From positions 1-39,813 of the forward strand of contig JAGCFX010000010.1 of assembly GCA_017649925.1 (NCBI GenBank): a DNA stretch of 39,813 nt, given 5' to 3'. Of the stretch, positions 1 through 9,200 are shown piece after piece. The position numbers and the translations under genes are program-made. Each line of letters opens with the position of its first letter. Position 1 is the stretch's first letter. Under the pieces are notes generated by a model. It did not search any database and had not been told where the DNA came from. It was given only the letters and a program-made list of their open reading frames with translations. The stretch is from Paludibacteraceae bacterium. Lineage in GTDB: Bacteria; Bacteroidota; Bacteroidia; Bacteroidales; Paludibacteraceae.

Positions 1-1516
1 GCTGTTGCTGCTGTTGGTCTTGGTTTTGTTGCTGCTGTTGCTGCTGTTGCAGCTGTTGTTGCTGCAACATCTCCATCGCTTTCACCAGATTATAACGGGT
101 GTCATTGTCCTTGGGATTGCAACGCAGCGACTCTTGATAAGCGGCTACCGCTTTGTCATATTGCTGTTGCGCGAAGTTACAGTTGCCGATGTTATGCATC
201 GCCTTGGCATAACGCTCCTTGTCGGATTTCTTATCCAGCATCTTTGCTGCCGTCTCAAACTCCGTCTGCGCGTCCGCGTACTTGTCCTGTTTGAAAAGCG
301 CGTCCCCTAAGTTAAAATGCACTTCATAACTGTCTTTATTCTTCTCCAACCCGCGGCGGTAGTCCACTTCCGCTTCCGTATAGTTCTGCTTGCGGTAGTC
401 TTTGTTGCCGCGACGCACATCACCCGCCTCACGTTGGGCAAATGTGCTGAGACTGCAGAGGATTAACAGCGTCGTAATGACATGACGACGAGTCGAGTCT
501 CCGAAGATATCCAGTCTTGTTATCATTTTGTTCTTACGATTGAAAATAAAGTAGTCGATGACAAGTAACAATAATGCAATCAAAGCGAAGCTCTGGAACT
601 GCTCGTTATAATCCGTATATACCTGCGTCTCAATCTCTTGCGTGCCGAGTTTGTCCAGTTCTTTCTGGATAGCTTTGGTCGCAGTGTTGGTGTTGTCGCA
701 ACGCACGTATATACCTCCGCCTGCTTGCGCTATCTCGCGACACATATCTTCGTTCAGACGACTGACAACCACGTTGCCCTCACGGTCTTTGCGGAAGTTG
801 TTTGTGCCCGGCATCGGGATTGGACTGCCTTCGGGTTTACCGATACCTACTACCAGCACATGAATACCTTCTTCCTTGGCGCGTTTGGCTACTGCAACCG
901 CATCGTCCTCGTGGTTCTCACCATCGGTGATGAGAATGATAGCACGACTGGCATCGGATTGTTCGCCAAAACAGCGGATACTGGTACTCAGCGCCTGTCC
1001 TATTGCCGTTCCCTGAGTCTTAATCAGCTCCGGTTTGATGGAGTTGAGGAACATTTTCGCAGATACATAGTCGCATGTGATAGGCAACTGAACAAACGCG
1101 TCACCGGCAAAGACAACCAGTCCCACTTTGTCGTTGACCATGTTATCCATCAACTTGCTTAACATCTGTTTAGCGCGGTCGAGACGGTTCGGCGCCACAT
1201 CTTCCGCCAACATCGAGTTGGAGATATCCAGTGCCACGATGGCTTCTATACCTTGCCGTTTCTCCGTGCGCTCGGATTGACCGAACTGCGGACGGGCAGC
1301 AGCGAAGATAAGCAGCGTCAAGGCTACCATCACGATTGAGAACTTAACAGTAGGACGTACGCGACTGGCGTTCGGCATCAGCGTTTCCATCAGTTCCGGG
1401 TCGCCGAACTCCGCCAACTGACGTCTCTTATGACGCGTATATATCCAATAGGCTACCACAAAAACACCCACTAACGGCAGCAGCCATAACACTTCTATAT
1501 GTGCAAATCTAAACAT
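1..1516 (-). CDS. batB: BatB-BatC fusion: VWA membrane protein joined to TPR protein, 3' end cut by window
   Basis: One uninterrupted frame reads from ATG 1516 to the window edge. Residues 1-330 are BatB: two N-terminal membrane helices (about 11-27 and 57-74), a periplasmic von Willebrand A domain with an intact MIDAS (DISNS at 97-101, T170, ITDGEN near 196-201) and a C-terminal helix (about 312-328). With no stop codon the frame continues through Met331 (codon 526-524), a second hydrophobic stretch (VITTLLILCSLSTFA) and about three TPR units typical of BatC, then a glutamine-rich tail. The predicted topology is coherent: the extra helix returns the chain to the periplasm. BatB and BatC are usually separate genes in this operon, so this looks like a fusion; internal initiation at Met331 could still make free BatC. 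The start lies 1 nt past the batA stop, suggesting coupled translation. Family role: Bat proteins are linked to aerotolerance and envelope stress, mechanism unclear. Confidence 0.88.
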   Translation of the reverse strand, partial: MFRFAHIEVLWLLPLVGVFVVAYWIYTRHKRRQLAEFGDPELMETLMPNASRVRPTVKFSIVMVALTLLIFAAARPQFGQSERTEKRQGIEAIVALDISNSMLAEDVAPNRLDRAKQMLSKLMDNMVNDKVGLVVFAGDAFVQLPITCDYVSAKMFLNSIKPELIKTQGTAIGQALSTSIRCFGEQSDASRAIILITDGENHEDDAVAVAKRAKEEGIHVLVVGIGKPEGSPIPMPGTNNFRKDREGNVVVSRLNEDMCREIAQAGGGIYVRCDNTNTATKAIQKELDKLGTQEIETQVYTDYNEQFQSFALIALLLLVIDYFIFNRKNKMITRLDIFGDSTRRHVITTLLILCSLSTFAQREAGDVRRGNKDYRKQNYTEAEVDYRRGLEKNKDSYEVHFNLGDALFKQDKYADAQTEFETAAKMLDKKSDKERYAKAMHNIGNCNFAQQQYDKAVAAYQESLRCNPKDNDTRYNLVKAMEMLQQQQLQQQQQQQQNQDQQQQQ

Positions 1517-1517
1517 A

Positions 1518-2504
1518 TCAGTTACTTATTGTGCGTAAAACGAAATACCTCAAAACGACTTCCAGCAGCAAGCAGATCAGTGCGGCCATCAGGAACGGAG
1601 CGAAGTTCTCCGTATGTTTGCTGTACTCGCGCACACGCAGTTTTGTTTTCTCCAATTGGTCAATCTGCTCATAGATCCGTTTCAGACTGCCGTTATCCGT
1701 TGCGCGGAAATACTGACCTCCTGTCGTCTCGGCGATGCGGCGCAGTGTGCCTTCGTCAAACTCCGAGTCCATCGTCATATATTGTACGCCCATCGGCGTA
1801 TGAACCGGCACGCGCGTTTGACCGTAACTGCCGACGCCCACCGTATAAACACGGATGCCGAAGGTCTTGGCTATCTCTGCCGCTGTTTGCGGATCAATAT
1901 CGCCGCGGTTGTTTGAACCATCGGTTAACAGAATTACCACTTTGCTCTTCGTCTCGCTGTCTTTCATGCGGTTCACTGCATTCGCCAAGCCCAGACCGAT
2001 AGCCGTACCATCTTCAATCATGCCGTATTCTACGGATTTGAAGAGGTTCACCAGCACTGCGTGATCGGTTGTCAGCGGGCATTGTGTGAAACTCTCCCCG
2101 GCAAAAACGACAAGTCCTATCTGATCGTTCGGACGGGCAATCACAAAGTCCGACGCCACCTGTTTGGCGGCCTCCAGACGATTGGGTTTCAGGTCTTCGG
2201 CAAGCATTGTGCCGGATATATCCAGCGCCATCATGATGTCGATACCTTCCGTACTCTCCGAAGACCAACGGTTCGTCAACTGCGGGCGCGCGAGCGCGAT
2301 ACTTAATAAGGTGATGACCGCTACGCGTAACACAAACGGAACATGCAACAACCATATCCTCAGGCTCTTCGACTGCGCAGCAAGCGTTGAGGTATCCGAA
2401 ATCTGAACACTCGCGTCCGACTTGCGCAGTTCGTAGATATACCAGCCGATAACGGGTATCAGCAGGAATAACAGGAATAAATATCCCGGATTAGCAAATG
2501 TCAT
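1518..2504 (-). CDS. batA: BatA, VWA-domain membrane protein
   Basis: A 328-residue protein with two N-terminal membrane helices (about 8-24 and 55-72), a VWA domain and a C-terminal helix (about 305-322), the usual BatA plan and length. The MIDAS reads DISGT (95-99), so the third position is Thr rather than the usual Ser; Thr can still offer a hydroxyl ligand. The DGTAIG and LLTDGSNN segments complete the metal site. The ATG overlaps the stop of the preceding BatD-like gene (ATGA), and the stop lies 1 nt before batB. The family is tied to aerotolerance in Bacteroides, with MoxR as the presumed ATPase partner. BatA and BatB are paralogues; order and adjacency support this assignment. Confidence 0.92.
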   Translation of the reverse strand: MTFANPGYLFLLFLLIPVIGWYIYELRKSDASVQISDTSTLAAQSKSLRIWLLHVPFVLRVAVITLLSIALARPQLTNRWSSESTEGIDIMMALDISGTMLAEDLKPNRLEAAKQVASDFVIARPNDQIGLVVFAGESFTQCPLTTDHAVLVNLFKSVEYGMIEDGTAIGLGLANAVNRMKDSETKSKVVILLTDGSNNRGDIDPQTAAEIAKTFGIRVYTVGVGSYGQTRVPVHTPMGVQYMTMDSEFDEGTLRRIAETTGGQYFRATDNGSLKRIYEQIDQLEKTKLRVREYSKHTENFAPFLMAALICLLLEVVLRYFVLRTISN

Positions 2505-3421
2505 ACTTCGTCCTCCTCTTCTTTATTATCCGATTGGTCTGACTCCTCCGGCTGATCCGAAAGTTTTGTCTCCAAGACAAAGTCATATGCAGCCTTCAAG
2601 CCTTGTTCATTCTCATCGGGCGTGGTATGCCATTTGGCGAACTTCACGAGGTCAGCCAGTTGGAGCATGTTTTTCAGACGGTCAAACAGGTCTTTCTCTA
2701 TCAGCGGCTTCATCGCCTGTAGTGTCTCATCACTCGTCTTCTCCGTGCTCTGCACGTCAAAACGACGACCGATATACTCGCGCACTACATCCGTCAGTTC
2801 GGTCTGATATTCCTTCACTTTACCGTCCTTCCATATCTTCGTGGCCTTGATCTCATCGAGTTTCTCCAAAGCCACCTCATCGGCAGGGCGCAGTAACTCC
2901 GAATTGACGGGTTCTTCTTCCTGCTTGCGGTTCTTCTGATACCAACGCCAGAGGAGATAAGCGCCCACGCCCAAACCGGCAATACTAAGCGCAAGGAGTA
3001 TCCAGCGGATGATTCCCCACCACCAGATAGGTGCGCGTTCGATATCTTTGATATCGGTGATAGCGAGCGTTGTATCTATCTCAAACGGCTGAATGACATT
3101 CAGCGCCATCGGCTCTGTCCAGAATGTATCTTCGCCGCTTACTACCGCTATCGGCTGAATGGCGAAAAGCGAGTCTTTAAAACTCGTAAGTGTCAGATGT
3201 TGTTGCAGTTGCAGCCGACCATCCGGCAACGCAGTAGTGTCAATACCGGTGCGGTCCACTATCTCTATCTCCGGCTGAAGTGTTTCGCCGAAAACAGGCA
3301 GACTGACTTTCTCACTCGCTTCTTGCGTCACTTGCAAATGCAAAGCCGTCTGGTCGCCAAGCATCAACATCGTCGAGTCGATGCTTGCGCTCACCACTAT
3401 TGCTAATAATAAGTTTATCAT
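2501..3421 (-). CDS. BatD-like/DUF4381-like single-pass membrane protein of the bat operon
   Basis: A 306-residue protein. A weak N-terminal signal segment (LLLAIVVSASI) is followed by an extracytoplasmic beta-rich region (about 15-130). Next come a tryptophan-rich membrane segment (WWWGIIRWILLALSIAGLG, about 133-151, extending to 160) and a charged cytoplasmic region ending in an acidic tail (SDNKEEEDEV). The cytoplasmic part resembles the C-terminal region of BatD/DUF4381 proteins found between DUF58 and BatA genes in Bacteroidota. It overlaps both neighbours by ATGA junctions, so it should be made in step with them. Biochemical function is unknown; placement in the Bat complex is inferred from synteny. 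Confidence 0.75.
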   Translation of the reverse strand: MINLLLAIVVSASIDSTMLMLGDQTALHLQVTQEASEKVSLPVFGETLQPEIEIVDRTGIDTTALPDGRLQLQQHLTLTSFKDSLFAIQPIAVVSGEDTFWTEPMALNVIQPFEIDTTLAITDIKDIERAPIWWWGIIRWILLALSIAGLGVGAYLLWRWYQKNRKQEEEPVNSELLRPADEVALEKLDEIKATKIWKDGKVKEYQTELTDVVREYIGRRFDVQSTEKTSDETLQAMKPLIEKDLFDRLKNMLQLADLVKFAKWHTTPDENEQGLKAAYDFVLETKLSDQPEESDQSDNKEEEDEV

Positions 3422-4305
3422 TGTTTAAACAGTCTCATTAATGCCTTCACATAGTCCTCGTCCGTACGCACGGAGATATTATGAATTCCCGTCTTCGTGT
3501 AGATGGCTTCGAGGGCATCCTGTTGTTCACGCCAAGCCCTGTTGTACGCCTCGCGAGTGCTTGCCAGACCGGTATCTGCCCAAACACGCGCGCCGCTCTC
3601 CGGGTCCCGCACTTTGAGCAAGCCTACGTTCGGCAGTTCAGCGTCACGACGATCATAGATCTGAATCGCACTCAAGTCATGCTTTCGGCTCGCGATAACA
3701 ACCGGTGCCACTTCGCCTCTCTTGGCTGGTGTTGCCGTGAATTGAGAATCCATCATGTCGCTTATCAGGAACGCCGCACAACGTCGCTTCTGCGCATTGG
3801 TCAGGAACTGCAGCGCCGCGTTGATATCCGTTCCCTGATGTTCGGGTTCAAAACTCAACAACTCGCGGATGATATGCAGTACATGGCTCTTACCTTTCTT
3901 CGGAGGGATGAATTTCTCCACTTGGTCAGAGAAGAAGATCACGCCCACTTTGTCGTTATTCTCGATGGTCGAGAAAGCGAGCGTAGCAGCAATCTCCGCC
4001 ATCGTGTCGCGTTTCATCTGACTCATCGTACCAAAATTACGACTTCCACTGACATCGACGAGCAGCATCACGGTCAGTTCGCGCTCTTCTTCATAGATCT
4101 TGATGTATGGCCTGTTCATTCGCGCTGTCACATTCCAATCTATAGAACGCACGTCGTCGCCCGGCTGATACTCGCGCACCTCGCTGAAAGCCATACCACG
4201 GCCTTTGAACTGGCTGTGGTATTCGCCCGCGAAGATATTGCGGCTCAACCCGTGAGTCTTGATCTCTATCTTCCGAACCTTTTGTAATAACTCTTCACTT
4301 GTCAT
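3418..4305 (-). CDS. DUF58 family VWA-like protein
   Basis: A 295-residue protein with no signal peptide or membrane helix, hence cytoplasmic. It carries the DUF58 signature REYQPGDDVRSIDWNVTAR (44-62) and a VWA-like fold with a complete DxSxS motif (DVSGS at 84-88). DUF58 proteins nearly always sit beside a MoxR AAA+ ATPase and are thought to act as its adaptor or substrate-binding partner; here moxR ends 36 nt upstream. The stop overlaps the next start (ATGA). The family assignment is firm, but the molecular role is not established. Confidence 0.9.
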   Translation of the reverse strand: MTSEELLQKVRKIEIKTHGLSRNIFAGEYHSQFKGRGMAFSEVREYQPGDDVRSIDWNVTARMNRPYIKIYEEERELTVMLLVDVSGSRNFGTMSQMKRDTMAEIAATLAFSTIENNDKVGVIFFSDQVEKFIPPKKGKSHVLHIIRELLSFEPEHQGTDINAALQFLTNAQKRRCAAFLISDMMDSQFTATPAKRGEVAPVVIASRKHDLSAIQIYDRRDAELPNVGLLKVRDPESGARVWADTGLASTREAYNRAWREQQDALEAIYTKTGIHNISVRTDEDYVKALMRLFKQ

Positions 4306-4341
4306 AAATGACGTTGTTTTCGTAAACTACGCAAACTACGT

Positions 4342-5337
4342 TTACGGTACCTGAACCGCGTTCAGTACTTCCGTGATAATATCTTCGGTCGTGATGTTGT
4401 TAGCCTCGGCCTCGTAGGTCAGACCGATACGGTGACGGAGCACGTCGTAGCAAACGGCACGCACGTCTTCCGGTGTTACATAGCCTCTCCTATGAATAAA
4501 CGCGTACGCACGCGCGGCTTTCGCGAGATTGATGGATGCACGAGGACTGCCGCCAAAAGCAATCATCTGTTTCTGTTCTTTCAGTCCGTATGCTTCCGGA
4601 TCACGCGTTGCAAACACGATATCCACGATGTATTTCTCGATTTTCTCGTCCAAATACACCTCTTCTACAATCTTACGCGCCTTGATGATATCGGCGGTAG
4701 AGAGTATCGGTAGCACTTGTTTCTGCTCGCTGGAGATGTTCTGACGGATGATAGCCTGCTCTTCCTCTTTCTTCGGATAGCCGATTACCACCTTCAGCAT
4801 GAATCGGTCAGTCTGCGCTTCCGGAAGCGGATAAGTACCTTCCTGTTCAATCGGGTTTTGGGTAGCCAGCACAAGGAACGGATCGTCGAGTTTGAAGGTC
4901 TCCTCGCCGATGGTCACTTGGCGTTCCTGCATCGCCTCGAGCAATGCGGACTGCACTTTTGCCGGTGCACGGTTAATCTCATCCGCAAGCACAAAATTAG
5001 CGAAGATCGGACCGCGTTTGGTCTTAAATTCTTCGCTCTTCTGACTGTAGATCTGTGTACCGATAACATCGGCAGGCAACAGGTCCGGAGTAAACTGAAT
5101 ACGGCTGAAATTAGCTTTGATAAGGTCGCTCAATGTCTTGATAGCCAATGTCTTTGCCAGTCCCGGCACACCTTCCAAAAGGATGTGTCCGTCGCTCAAC
5201 AAACCGATCAACAGGCTCTCAACGAGATGTTTCTGACCTACAATAACTTGATTCATACCCAAAGTAAGGGCGTCTACGAACGAACTCTCGCGCTCTACGC
5301 GCTCTTGGAGTTCACGAATATCCACTGGATTTTGCAT
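4342..5337 (-). CDS. moxR: MoxR family AAA+ ATPase
   Basis: A 331-residue cytoplasmic ATPase and first gene of the bat operon. Walker A is GVPGLAKT (56-63) and Walker B is FVLADEINRAP with the acidic pair at 119-120. Downstream are a sensor-1-type segment (LATQNPIEQEGTYPLPEAQ) and a lid domain rich in helices. Length and motifs are standard for MoxR. MoxR ATPases act as chaperone-like remodelers with VWA-domain partners, four of which follow in this operon. The 165-nt gap to the divergent lipoprotein gene must hold the operon promoter; only a weak match to the Bacteroidota consensus is visible. Confidence 0.95.
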   Translation of the reverse strand: MQNPVDIRELQERVERESSFVDALTLGMNQVIVGQKHLVESLLIGLLSDGHILLEGVPGLAKTLAIKTLSDLIKANFSRIQFTPDLLPADVIGTQIYSQKSEEFKTKRGPIFANFVLADEINRAPAKVQSALLEAMQERQVTIGEETFKLDDPFLVLATQNPIEQEGTYPLPEAQTDRFMLKVVIGYPKKEEEQAIIRQNISSEQKQVLPILSTADIIKARKIVEEVYLDEKIEKYIVDIVFATRDPEAYGLKEQKQMIAFGGSPRASINLAKAARAYAFIHRRGYVTPEDVRAVCYDVLRHRIGLTYEAEANNITTEDIITEVLNAVQVP

Positions 5338-5389
5338 AAAATTATGATGTTAAAAAAATCTTACAATTTAACAGTCTGTAGTTACACTA

Positions 5390-5421
5390 CAAATTTCGTG
5401 CCAAACCGCAACATTTGCAAC
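5390..5421 (-). promoter_or_regulatory. Weak candidate promoter for the moxR-bat operon
   Basis: Read on the minus strand, GTTG (5421-5418), a 20-nt spacer and GAAATTTG (5397-5390) resemble TTTG-N20-TAnnTTTG. Both boxes carry mismatches, including the usually conserved T of the -7 box. It lies about 50 nt before the moxR start. No better candidate was seen in this gap. Confidence 0.3.
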
Positions 5422-5446
5422 ATTTCTTTTGATATTCCCCGAATTA

Positions 5447-5478
5447 TTTGCATATATGCAATTTTTGTAGTACCTTTG
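5447..5478 (+). promoter_or_regulatory. Bacteroidota -33/-7 promoter for the small lipoprotein gene
   Basis: TTTG at 5447-5450, exactly 20 nt of spacer, then TACCTTTG at 5471-5478. This matches the Bacteroidota sigma-ABfr consensus TTTG/TAnnTTTG. The ATG at 5503 follows 24 nt after the -7 box. Confidence 0.8.
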
Positions 5479-5502
5479 CAGCGGATTTAATCAACAGGGC
5501 AT

Positions 5503-5910
5503 ATGAAGCAGATTATTCGTTTTGTGTATTTTGCGGTATTGCTGGCAGCAGCGGTGGGTTGTAAGTCCACAAAGCCGGATGCTGAACCGCCGATGGAGAC
5601 GCTGAAGGGCAAAGTGACGGCAACGGACGGAACAGCGCTGAAAGGTATCTATATCACGGTATATAGTGATACTACGCTGTCGCATCTGTATTACAACGAA
5701 GTGCGTTTTTCCGATGAGAAAGGCGAGTTCCTTTTCTGGGATGCTACCCATCAGAAACAGGCTAAAGACAACATCCGCGATGTATACGTGACCGCCACGG
5801 ATACCACGGAAGTATATGAGACCAAGACCGTCCGCACACGAATAGTGTACGACCCGACATCGCTGGTAGGACAGGGAGAGGTCCAAATACAACTGGCGGC
5901 GAAAAAATAG
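5503..5910 (+). CDS. Small lipoprotein with carboxypeptidase-regulatory-like (transthyretin-type) fold
   Basis: A 135-residue protein with a lipoprotein signal ending at AAAVGC (Cys20). The mature part begins with a segment like the regulatory-domain family (LKGKVTATDGTALKGIYITV), then FSDEKGEFLFWD, the common 'GxV.D..G..L.G..V...D..G.F' pattern of small Ig-like domains. It resembles the 'radical SAM-associated putative lipoproteins' of Bacteroidales, but no radical SAM gene is nearby, so I do not name it so. Its own promoter and terminator make it a single-gene unit, divergent from the bat operon. Function unknown; probably anchored to the outer membrane. Confidence 0.8.
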   Translation: MKQIIRFVYFAVLLAAAVGCKSTKPDAEPPMETLKGKVTATDGTALKGIYITVYSDTTLSHLYYNEVRFSDEKGEFLFWDATHQKQAKDNIRDVYVTATDTTEVYETKTVRTRIVYDPTSLVGQGEVQIQLAAKK

Positions 5911-5930
5911 ACCGCCACTAACCTCCGAAG

Positions 5931-5954
5931 AGCGTCCGATTGGGCGCTTTTTTT
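5931..5954 (+). terminator. Rho-independent terminator after the lipoprotein gene
   Basis: A 7-bp stem, AGCGTCC (5931-5937) with GGGCGCT (5942-5948) including one G-T wobble, closes a GATT tetraloop and runs into seven T (5948-5954). It lies 21 nt past the stop codon. Confidence 0.8.
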
Positions 5955-5971
5955 ATACCTTCGTATGACGG

Positions 5972-6055
5972 CGATTTTTATGCAAAATCTTAAAAATCGT
6001 ACATTTTGCAAAGTCCATTTTACAATTCCACACACGCGCGACCTTAAAAATCGTA
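5972..6055. repeat. Inverted and direct repeats upstream of the giant gene promoter
   Basis: CGATTTTTA (5972-5980) and TAAAAATCG (5991-5999) form a perfect 9-bp inverted repeat around 10 nt. The 13-mer CTTAAAAATCGTA occurs at 5989-6001 and again at 6043-6055, 54 bp apart. The second copy ends 22 bp before the -33 box of the promoter at 6077, a plausible place for a regulator site. No known binding consensus is recognised. Confidence 0.55.
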
Positions 6056-6076
6056 TACTTTTTAATAACAATTGCT

Positions 6077-6108
6077 ATTGTGGGGGTGCGCGAAAAGCAG
6101 TAATTTTG
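6077..6108 (+). promoter_or_regulatory. Promoter of the giant surface protein gene
   Basis: ATTG (6077-6080, one mismatch to TTTG), 20-nt spacer, TAATTTTG (6101-6108). Transcription from about 6114 would give an A/T-rich leader of roughly 130 nt before ATG 6248. The 337-nt gap 5911-6247 otherwise holds only the terminator and the repeats; no gene is seen there. Confidence 0.65.
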
Positions 6109-6247
6109 CACTCGATAAAATTTGTACCCTTTTGAACCCAAAAAACGCAACAATTTTAATAAAAATATTAATAATCGTCAATTTTTGAAGGTTTTTAAGG
6201 ACGAACAAATCACCCAAGTGAAAATAAATTCAAAAAATAACAACAAA

Positions 6248-9200
6248 ATGAGTAAATTTTTACAACGTGTATTAGTATGTTTAACGGTGGCAGTGATGCC
6301 ATTCGTTGCGAATGCACAACAATTGCCGGACCCGGGCTTTGAGAACTGGAACGGTGAGAAGTTCGACGGAAACATCCAGCCGAAGTACTGGAACGGATCG
6401 AACGTAGAACAAGTAGGTTTTAAGTTTAACTTCATCACCCGTGAGACGGGTCACACCGGCTACTGCGCCAAAGTAGAGGACAAGGAAGTCGGTGCGATGG
6501 GTATCACCGAGGTAGGTCCGGGTTATTTTGCGCTCGGTAAGCCTTGGGCATATCTGCCGAGTATCACCGCCATCAACCAGGCAACTGCCGGAACGGAAGG
6601 CGGTATCTCGTTCACTTATCGCCCGGATACCATCTCCGTCTGGATCAAACGTACAGGTTCGGCTTGGAACAACGAGGACTTCCACGTGCTGTTCTACACA
6701 TGGAAAGGAACGGCGCAAGGAACGAGTTACAAGGGAAAGAACGGTAACTGTACGTCCACCAACCGTACCAACGAGGAGTCGGATATCCGTATTGCGCTGG
6801 ATGGAAACGAGTGCCAGACGACAACCGTGGGTCAGCAGATCGCCGAGGGTTGGCTTCGTGACCGCAAGCAGTACAATGATTGGACGAACGTGCGCGTGCC
6901 CATCTATTATCTAAACAACGATGTGCCGCAGATGTGTAACGTCATCTTCTCCGCAGGTAACTACCCTAACTTCCGCGCCAACAGCGGTCTGAACGAAGGT
7001 AACGCCATCTACGTGGATGATGTAGAACTGATCTACTCGTCCAAGATTGACCACCTCTTTATCGGCGGTAAGGAATGGAAAGGTTTCAACCCGAACAGCA
7101 CCGAGGAACAGACGTATTCGGTAGGCCGTACGACAGAAGTGCCGGAGGTATACGGTATGCGTGGTACGGGTTCGCTGACCAACACCAAAGGTACGAAGGT
7201 GGACTTCCCGGGACGTAAGCTCTCCGGCAACGAGATCACAATCTCTTATGGTCAAGTGGACGGCACTCCGACGGTTATCACCGTCCGCGCAGAAGACGGT
7301 TCGTCCACAATGACTTATAAAATCAAGATGGTTCAAGAGCCTTCTGACAACCCACGTCTGAACACCATCATGGTTAACGGCGAGTCCATTAAGGGCTACA
7401 ACGCATACGTAGGCACATACAACGTAGCGCTGCCTTACGGAACGACCGCTGCACCTGAGGTTACTTTCACTTACGCCGAGGATGGTCAGACTGCTGTGGT
7501 AACGCAGGCTTCTTCGCCGACTGGTACCGCCACTATTGTTGTGACCGCACCGGACAACAAGACGAAGATGACCTATACGATCAACTTCTCGGTAGCTCTG
7601 CTATCCGATAACACGCTGAAGGATATCAAGGTCAACGGAGAGAGTCTGCCGAGTTTCAACCCGACACTTTCATCCTATAAAGTAGAGTTGCCGCTGGGCA
7701 CGGAGACAATGCCGACTGTAGAGGCCGTTTCCGCTTATCCCGCAGGTGCTCAGACTATTACATATAATGCTCCGGATAAGATCGATGGCGGTCAGTATCA
7801 GATTAGCGTAACTACTCCGGGTAACCAGAACCCGCGTGTATACAAACTGAACTTCAAGATCACCGCTTCATCCAACAGCAAGCTGCGTGACCTCCAGATG
7901 GGCGGTTATATCATAGCTTTCAATCCGGACAACACGACTTATTATGTGGACCTGCCAATGGGTACTACGGCGCTGCCGGAGATCACTTACGTGGCTGGTG
8001 ACAAAGAGCAGACGATAACCGTCGAAGAAGGTGGCCTGAACGGAACAACGAAGATCACCGTCACTGCCGGTAACGGCACAAACACTACGGTATATAAGAT
8101 TGTTTGCTCCACCAAGAAATCCGATGTATCTTATCTGAACGACATTCTCCTAGACGGTGTTTCGCTGCCGGGCTTTGATCCGTTTACCTACCGTTACACG
8201 GTAGATCTCGGTCTTGGTGCTACTACTATCCCGACCATCACTACCGTTCCGGGTGACCAGTATCAACCCGAACCCCGTATCGTGCTGGGTGCTATCAACG
8301 CGACGACACGTATCTTCGTGACGGCAGACGACGGCTCTACCTCGCTGTATGAGATCGTCTTCACCGTTAAACTGTCCAGCGTTTCTACCCTGTCGATGAT
8401 TAAGATCGGCGGTGTGAACCTCGAGGGCTTTGATCCGGATATCACCGAATACAATGTTAACCTGCCGCAAGGCACGAAAGAACTGCCGACGATTGAGGCG
8501 GTCAAAGGAGATCCTTATCAGTCCGAACCGGTTATCCGCGAAGGCGGTATTGACGGCGACACGAAAATCACCGTACGTGCGCAAGACGGTTCTACAACGG
8601 TTTATATCCTGCATGTTTCGGTAACTCAGTCCTCCAAGACTACGCTGGATGCCGTTTATTTCGACGGACATAAGTTCCTTGGCTTCGACCCTGCTATCCG
8701 TGAATACGACAGCACACTGACCGAAGGTGTGACCAAAGTGCCGGTACTGACGTACGACTACGATGAGAGCCAGCAGAGTGTAGTGATGATGCAGGAAGGT
8801 TCAACCTACACCGTGCTCGTCATCGCAGAGAGCGGTGCTTCGGATACCTATGTCTTCCGTTTCCATGTACAGAAGTCCGAGAACGCCAAACTGAAGATGA
8901 TCTATCTCGACGGCGACTCTTTGGAAGGCTTTGATCCGGAGATCAACAACTATTCCGTTGTGCTTACCAAAGCAACTTGTCCGATTATTACGGTGGACAA
9001 AGACCCGACACAACAAGTGACCATCACCACACCGGTATCGACTGGTGAGGCGCTTATCCGTGTACAACCGGAGTCCGGTGCGCCGATGGATTATACCATC
9101 ACATTCGAGTCCTCGCTCCAACCGCTGTTGAGCACTATCAAAGCGGACGGCGTAGAGATAGAAGGCTTCGCAGAAGACAAATTCGATGGCTACACTGTTA

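Noticed and set aside
6122-6247. Upstream extension of the giant protein from a TTG at 6122
   Set aside because: The added 42 residues are Asn/Lys-rich and would bury the signal peptide; the TTG lies within a few bases of the expected transcript start.
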